Origin: Cyclobacteriaceae bacterium | GTDB lineage: Bacteria > Bacteroidota > Bacteroidia > Cytophagales > Cyclobacteriaceae | Assembly: GCA_013141055.1 (NCBI GenBank) | Contig: JABFRS010000001.1 | Coordinates: 2,845,714 to 2,909,713 of the forward strand | Reading direction: 5' to 3' | DNA: 64,000 bases | In this document: piece by piece, positions 59,760 to 64,000 of the stretch | Layout of the letters: every line of letters begins with the position of its first letter | How positions within the stretch are numbered: the stretch's first letter is position 1 | The notes under the pieces: model-generated | Databases searched by the model: none | Seen by the model: the letters and a program-made list of their open reading frames with translations, nothing else | What the model was told of the DNA's origin: nothing | Position numbers and translations under genes: made by a program

Positions 59760-61010
59760 ATGCAATCGACCGTAAAACAAACACTCGACATCAACTCCGC
59801 ATACGAGGTGCTAAAGAGTGTTGTATTAAAGACTCCCCTTCAGTATCATCGCAAACTATCAGAAAAGTTTGGTGCTGAAATTTATCTGAAGAGGGAAGAT
59901 CTTCAGGTCGTTCGCTCATATAAGATTAGAGGTGCTTATAATTTAATTCAAAGTCTAACGCCTGAGCAACGTAAACGCGGAGTTGTTTGTGCCAGTGCTG
60001 GAAACCATGCACAAGGAGTTGCCTTCTCTTGTAAGGAACTTGATATAAAAGGTGTCATCTATATGCCGGCAATAACTCCGAAGCAGAAGATTAATCAGGT
60101 AAAAATGTTTGGTGGCAGCAATATCGAAATTGTTCTCATTGGAGACACGTTTGATGAATGCCAGGCCCATGCTCTTGAGTATGTTGATGCACATAAAAGT
60201 GTATTTATTCCTCCTTTTGATCATGTTAAAGTCATGGAGGGGCAGGGCACTGTTGCAAAGGAAATCCTTGAAGAGCAGTCCAATATTGACTTTGTATTTG
60301 TTCCGATTGGTGGTGGTGGTTTGTGTGCAGGTTTGGGAACTTACTTTCAGACTTATTCACCTCAAACAAAAATTATTGGTGTTGAACCTCAGGGAGCGCC
60401 TTCGATGAAGGAGGCTTTAAAAGCAGGCAAGCCGGTGGTTCTTGATTCTATTCAGAGGTTTGTGGACGGTGCTTCTGTAAAGAAAGTGGGTGATTTTACT
60501 TTTCCGATATGTAAGGAAGTATTATCTGATATGTTGCTCGTTCCGGAAGGAAAAGCAAGTTCCACTATTCTTCAATTATACAATGAGGATGCAATCGTAG
60601 CGGAGCCTGCTGGTGCTCTATCGATTGCTGCATTGGATCAGTATGCAGATCAACTGAAGGGTAAAAAGGCGGTTTGCATTCTTAGTGGGGGTAATAATGA
60701 CATCGATCGTATGCAGGAGATCAAAGAGCGGTCTCTTTTGTTCGAAGGATTAAAGCACTATTTCATTGTTCGTTTCGCGCAACGTCCGGGAGCTTTAAAA
60801 GAGTTTGTTAATCATATCCTTGGTCCAAATGATGATATTGTTCGCTTTGAATTCATTCAAAAGCATAACAAGGAAACCGGTCCTGCTTTGATTGGAATCG
60901 AAGTTAAGTCGAAAGAAGATTTTACCTTGCTGATCGACCGGATGAATAGTCACAAGTTGAATTATACACTTGTGAATCAAAATGAAAATCTGTTTGAGTA
61001 TTTGGTATAG
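59760..61010 (+). CDS. ilvA: Threonine dehydratase (deaminase)
   Basis: A 416-residue PLP enzyme that converts threonine to 2-oxobutyrate for isoleucine synthesis. The PLP lysine is Lys56 in VRSYKIRGAYN, the phosphate-binding loop is GGGGLCAG near 190, and SGGNND near residue 318 is the late cofactor-contact motif. The C-terminal about 85 residues (HYFIVRFAQRPGALKEFVNHILG) form one ACT-like regulatory domain, which matches the short-form biosynthetic enzyme with presumed isoleucine feedback. Being at the end of the ilv operon confirms the biosynthetic type over the catabolic type. Confidence 0.95.
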   Translation: MQSTVKQTLDINSAYEVLKSVVLKTPLQYHRKLSEKFGAEIYLKREDLQVVRSYKIRGAYNLIQSLTPEQRKRGVVCASAGNHAQGVAFSCKELDIKGVIYMPAITPKQKINQVKMFGGSNIEIVLIGDTFDECQAHALEYVDAHKSVFIPPFDHVKVMEGQGTVAKEILEEQSNIDFVFVPIGGGGLCAGLGTYFQTYSPQTKIIGVEPQGAPSMKEALKAGKPVVLDSIQRFVDGASVKKVGDFTFPICKEVLSDMLLVPEGKASSTILQLYNEDAIVAEPAGALSIAALDQYADQLKGKKAVCILSGGNNDIDRMQEIKERSLLFEGLKHYFIVRFAQRPGALKEFVNHILGPNDDIVRFEFIQKHNKETGPALIGIEVKSKEDFTLLIDRMNSHKLNYTLVNQNENLFEYLV

Positions 61011-61038
61011 CCAGTTGATTCGACTCTATATAAATAGA

Positions 61039-61074
61039 AAAGGCGCCTCCATAAAACGGAAGCGCCTTTATTTT
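61039..61074. terminator. Terminator of the ilv operon, probably bidirectional
   Basis: AAGGCGCCTCC at 61040-61050 pairs with GGAAGCGCCTT at 61058-61068 with one mismatch, and T residues follow to 61074. It lies 28 bp after the ilvA stop and 20 bp before the end of the convergent gene, with A/T runs on both sides. Confidence 0.8.
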
Positions 61075-61093
61075 AAAGCCACTTAGATTTAGA

Positions 61094-62104
61094 TTATTTC
61101 TCCCCCATTTTAATCTTCTCAACAAGAGCATCAGCATAAGTCTCCATTGCTTTCTTTGCTGCTGTCTTATATTTATCTCTGGTAGTTTGAATCAACACAG
61201 GAGTGAGTTCTTTTCTGAAAGCGAATTGTTTGGCGACACCGCTTCTAGCCTTTGAAACATCTTCTGTCATTGACTCAGCATATTTTGTGTGTGATTCAAT
61301 ATCGTTCCACATCATCAGGAATTCGAGGCCACCTTTTTTCGTTGAGAACAGGGTGAATGTCTTCTCAGTATTTCCTACTCTCATTTCGGGATTGATGGCC
61401 CATGTATATTTCTTTTTGCTGGATGCAGGACGATACCAGCCGTTACCCAGATCCTGAGCGGCCACTGACTTGATGTCAAGGTTTACCATAACATCAGCAA
61501 AGTCAACCGTTAATTTGAAAAATGCAGCTACAGCATCCAGGTCTTTGGAGAAATCTATCGCGCGTTTTCCTTTACCGAACGCAAAGCCTGTCATTCCCTG
61601 ATGTAATTGCTTGCCTCCAAGCGCCGTCACAGTCACCCATTCCTGGCCGCCTCCTTTTTCTTCCTTGAAATCTTTGTTATCCTCACTCTCATCAACTTTT
61701 AGATAGAAGTCATGCGCAGTAATGTTGTTCCAGCTCACAGTATCTATTCCGATTGATTTGAATTGTTTTTGCAGATAGTAATAGAAGTAATCTGTGATCT
61801 CCTGATATTCCTTTTGAGTCATATCACCGTCCGTAAACTCCATGTAAGCTGATACTCTTGCGCCAGCAATATCCCGGTTTCCACCTTTAGCCTGAGCAAT
61901 CGTCTTTGCTGTAGTGGTCAGTTTGTAGGTTACTGTCAATTGAGCCAAGGCAAGTCTCTTCATATCGAAGAGGATCTTTGACTTTTCCACTTTGAATTTA
62001 TCTGATTCTCTTTTTTCTACCACTGCGCCTTTGCCTTTTTTCTGAGCGAACGTCAGCGTGGCGCCTAAAGCAATAATTGCGATGAGGCTTAAAATCTTTT
62101 TCAT
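61094..62104 (-). CDS. Secreted protein of unknown function
   Basis: A 336-residue exported protein with signal peptide MKKILSLIAIIALGATLTFAQ. The mature part starts with a short Lys/Glu-rich stretch and continues as mixed helices and strands. Landmarks are FDMKRLALAQLTVTYKLTTTAKT, AYMEFTDGDMTQKEYQEITDYFYYYLQKQFK, WYRPASSKKKYTWAINPEMRVG and a helical C-terminus. No family is recognised. The repeated aromatic and Lys pattern suggests a stable periplasmic or surface protein; no lipobox or sorting tail is seen. It lies convergent with the ilv operon. Confidence 0.75.
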   Translation of the reverse strand: MKKILSLIAIIALGATLTFAQKKGKGAVVEKRESDKFKVEKSKILFDMKRLALAQLTVTYKLTTTAKTIAQAKGGNRDIAGARVSAYMEFTDGDMTQKEYQEITDYFYYYLQKQFKSIGIDTVSWNNITAHDFYLKVDESEDNKDFKEEKGGGQEWVTVTALGGKQLHQGMTGFAFGKGKRAIDFSKDLDAVAAFFKLTVDFADVMVNLDIKSVAAQDLGNGWYRPASSKKKYTWAINPEMRVGNTEKTFTLFSTKKGGLEFLMMWNDIESHTKYAESMTEDVSKARSGVAKQFAFRKELTPVLIQTTRDKYKTAAKKAMETYADALVEKIKMGEK

Positions 62105-62295
62105 AAGGGTTGAGTTTTTTTTATTGTAAATGTGGTTGAAGAAGCTGCGGAGAGCAATACGCAGAGTATCGTATTTGAATAATCAGGATGTTGGGATCCC
62201 ATTTAAGGAGTTACATATGAGATATCAGCGGTCATTGCATGATTGTAAGCCGTGTATATACCAGCTTTATGCTTTTGGGGTGGAGCAGGATATTC

Positions 62296-62955
62296 TTAAA
62301 CTATTTTGTGCTGTATTGCCTTCTGTACGGCATCTACCTTATTATGCACCTGAAGTTTGCGGTAGACATTTTCAATGTGCTTGCGGACCGTTCCGTAACT
62401 GATGAAGAGATTTTCGCCAATGCGCTCATAGCTTAAGCCAGCCTTCAATTGTTCAAGGATTTCAATCTCTCTTTTTGTAAGATCAATGACTTCCTGATTT
62501 ACAGATTGCTTTAACGGACCCCCACTTACCATCATTTTCAATACTCGTGCAGCGATTCCGGCAGACATTCCTGCACCGCCTTCCATAGTTTCAAGAATGG
62601 CTTGATGAATTTTTGTTCCCTTCTCATCTTTTAGCAAATATCCGTCAGCACCTGCCCGGATCGATTCGAAAATGTTATCATCATCCTCAAAAATTGTGAG
62701 CATAAGAATCTTAATTCCCGGATAATCTTTTTTTACTCTTCGCGTAGTTTCAATTCCATTGAGGATTGGCATTTCGATGTCCATAAGTATGACATCCACT
62801 CTGCCTGACCCAGGAATTTTGTCAATCAGATCGCTTCCATTATTGGCCGTCACGCATGCCTGAATGTTACTCATGCTTTTTATTTTTTCCAGGATGACAT
62901 TCAATGCAAATGAATTATCCTCAGCTATTGCTACGCGGATGGCAGGTGTACTCAT
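62296..62955 (-). CDS. NarL/FixJ-family response regulator
   Basis: A 219-residue regulator. The receiver is at about 1-125 (AEDN at 11-14, phosphoacceptor Asp59 in VILMDIEMPILNG, lysine in YLLKDEKG) and the LuxR-type helix-turn-helix at about 150-215 (LTKREIEILEQLKAGLSYERIGENLFISYGTVRKHIENVYRKL, in pieces). The sensor kinase lies 76 bp upstream on the same strand. A separate -7 element at 62985-62992 suggests it may have its own promoter as well. Confidence 0.93.
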   Translation of the reverse strand: MSTPAIRVAIAEDNSFALNVILEKIKSMSNIQACVTANNGSDLIDKIPGSGRVDVILMDIEMPILNGIETTRRVKKDYPGIKILMLTIFEDDDNIFESIRAGADGYLLKDEKGTKIHQAILETMEGGAGMSAGIAARVLKMMVSGGPLKQSVNQEVIDLTKREIEILEQLKAGLSYERIGENLFISYGTVRKHIENVYRKLQVHNKVDAVQKAIQHKIV

Positions 62956-62984
62956 TTGTGAATTGTTAGTGTAAAAAAGCTTTT

Positions 62985-62992
62985 CAAAATTA
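62985..62992 (-). promoter_or_regulatory. -7 element upstream of the NarL-type regulator
   Basis: On the minus strand TAATTTTG, an exact TAnnTTTG match, 30 bp before the regulator's start codon and inside the 76-bp gap after the kinase gene. No clear -33 element was found. Confidence 0.4.
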
Positions 62993-63031
62993 TCTTATTG
63001 CATTCCGGCCACCATACGCAGAAATGCGGAT

Positions 63032-64000
63032 TTAATCCAGTGGTAATGTTAAAACAATGCTTGTACCCTGTTTTTTTTCAGATTTTATACTGATAGTTCC
63101 CTTTGCGTTGCTAGCATGCAATTGCATGTTTTTTAAACCGTTTCCGTCTCCGGAAGTATTCTGATCAAATCCATTGCCATCATCTGATATGGTGAGCTGA
63201 AGATCATTATCAGAAGAAGATGTCAGATTGATATTGATATGATGTGCTCCTGAGTGTTTAATGGCGTTGCTCACTGCCTCTTGGGCAACTCTGAAAATGG
63301 CCGCTGCCTTTGGTGAAGGAATAATGTTGGATGGATCAGCATTCAGGACCATATCGATGGTTAATGTCGCCGACTGATTCAAAAAGTTGAAGTATTCTTT
63401 CAACTTGAGCTGAAGTTCTTCCAGGTTTACATTGTCTTTATTGATGAACCATACTGTTCTTCTTAATTCATGCAATGTATTTTTTGCAAACAGGGACAAT
63501 TGTTCTGCTTTTTCGCTGGATTCGGGTGCAGATCTTTCAGCCAGATTTTCGGTAGCCGTGTATAAAAACAGAAGCCTTGAACCGATGTTATCATGAAGAT
63601 CCCTGGAAATCCGAAGCCTGTCCTGATGTAATTCATTCTCAAGTTTTGCTTCTGCAAGCTTTAGCTGAAACTCTGATTCCTGTTTGAGCTTCTTTCTTCG
63701 GGCCAGTTGATTTTGATAAATGAGAACTCCAAGGATCAGCAGGAAGAGGGTTGCCGATGCAAGTGAGAGCACCTGAATATTTCTTTGTTCCAACTCAAGT
63801 GCATTGGTGGCAAGCAGAACTTTTTGCTGAGAGAGTTCAAGTTCTTTTGCTTCGCTTTCATACTTGACCTCTAGTTCGAAAATGGTTTTTGTTTTGCTTT
63901 CTTCAAACAAGCTATCTTTTAAGGACATGTACTTTTGCTGATATCGATAGGCCTCCTTGTAATCGCCAAGTTCTTTTGCAATGCGCGACATGGCATTGTA
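63032..64000 (-). CDS. NarX/LiaS-type sensor histidine kinase, N-terminus cut by the window end
   Basis: At least 322 residues, with the frame open to the window edge, so the N-terminus is missing. The visible part starts with a TPR-like pair (AKELGDYKEAYRYQQKYMSLKDSLFEE), then a coiled coil, a membrane helix (QVLSLASATLFLLILGVLIY), a second coiled coil and the HisKA_3 core with RISRDLHDNIGSRL. The ATPase domain shows EAVSNAIKHSG, DDGNGFD and GNGLKNMQLHA. TPR repeats before the membrane helix are typical of exported-sensor kinases of this family in Bacteroidota. The NarL-type regulator downstream is its partner. Confidence 0.93.
   Translation of the reverse strand, partial: YNAMSRIAKELGDYKEAYRYQQKYMSLKDSLFEESKTKTIFELEVKYESEAKELELSQQKVLLATNALELEQRNIQVLSLASATLFLLILGVLIYQNQLARRKKLKQESEFQLKLAEAKLENELHQDRLRISRDLHDNIGSRLLFLYTATENLAERSAPESSEKAEQLSLFAKNTLHELRRTVWFINKDNVNLEELQLKLKEYFNFLNQSATLTIDMVLNADPSNIIPSPKAAAIFRVAQEAVSNAIKHSGAHHININLTSSSDNDLQLTISDDGNGFDQNTSGDGNGLKNMQLHASNAKGTISIKSEKKQGTSIVLTLPLD

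Noticed and set aside
62130..62402. A 90-residue plus-strand frame next to the NarL-type regulator
   Set aside because: Most of it lies antisense to the regulator's helix-turn-helix end, with a Cys-rich composition unlike a real protein; it is a shadow of the minus-strand gene.

Overview
The window is chromosomal DNA of a Bacteroidota member, most likely order Cytophagales; that placement is inferred from gene content, not from a marker gene. Signs of the phylum are SUMF1-type lipoproteins, MacB/FtsX-type permeases encoded without an ABC ATPase, a CarboxypepD_reg membrane protein, a PorT-like barrel, LytS/LytTR and CheB-CheR-kinase signalling proteins, weak Shine-Dalgarno sequences and exact copies of the Bacteroidota -7 promoter element TAnnTTTG. 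I saw no phage, transposon, CRISPR array or antiphage cluster.

Layout. 0-4 kb: exported sulfatase, sugar-type transporter and formylglycine-generating-enzyme lipoprotein. 3.8-5.9 kb: two DGPF/YCII proteins and an ECF42-type sigma factor. 6-9 kb: PEBP protein, two response regulators and a PAS kinase. 9.1-15.5 kb: TetR with a TolC / membrane-fusion / RND efflux operon. 15.5-21 kb: Cys-rich CarboxypepD_reg protein, two tandem small membrane paralogues, a response regulator and a 1220-residue CheB-CheR-PAS-kinase protein. 21-26 kb: double jelly-roll protein, a small secreted protein with a CRP-like palindrome upstream, a non-coding stretch with an 11-bp tandem repeat, an OmpR-type two-component pair and an outer-membrane barrel. 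26-35 kb: Pif1-like helicase with an HTH-like tail, MacB-like permeases (one with PadR) and an SDR. 35.6-45.3 kb: DUF58 - transglutaminase - MoxR - TPR operon and an AsmA-like protein. 45-48.5 kb: subtilase, a 41-residue membrane protein and two tRNA-Leu genes. 48.5-53.5 kb: Rrf2 regulator and 1-Cys peroxiredoxin, DUF2834 protein, FAD monooxygenase, LytS/LytTR pair and a Dabb protein. 53.7-61 kb: ilvEDBNCA with an attenuator leader. 61-64 kb: secreted protein and a NarL-type two-component pair cut by the window end.

The strongest regulatory find is the ilv attenuator at 53760-53924. A 35-codon leader carries ten consecutive Leu/Val/Ile codons, followed by mutually exclusive antiterminator and terminator hairpins ahead of ilvE. 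Other notable signals are the duplicated upstream region of the two DGPF genes, a terminator-like hairpin three bases before the sigma start codon, a 17-bp palindrome between the Rrf2 and peroxiredoxin genes, and a GC-rich structured element before the Rrf2 gene. Membrane-segment and domain boundaries are estimates read by eye.
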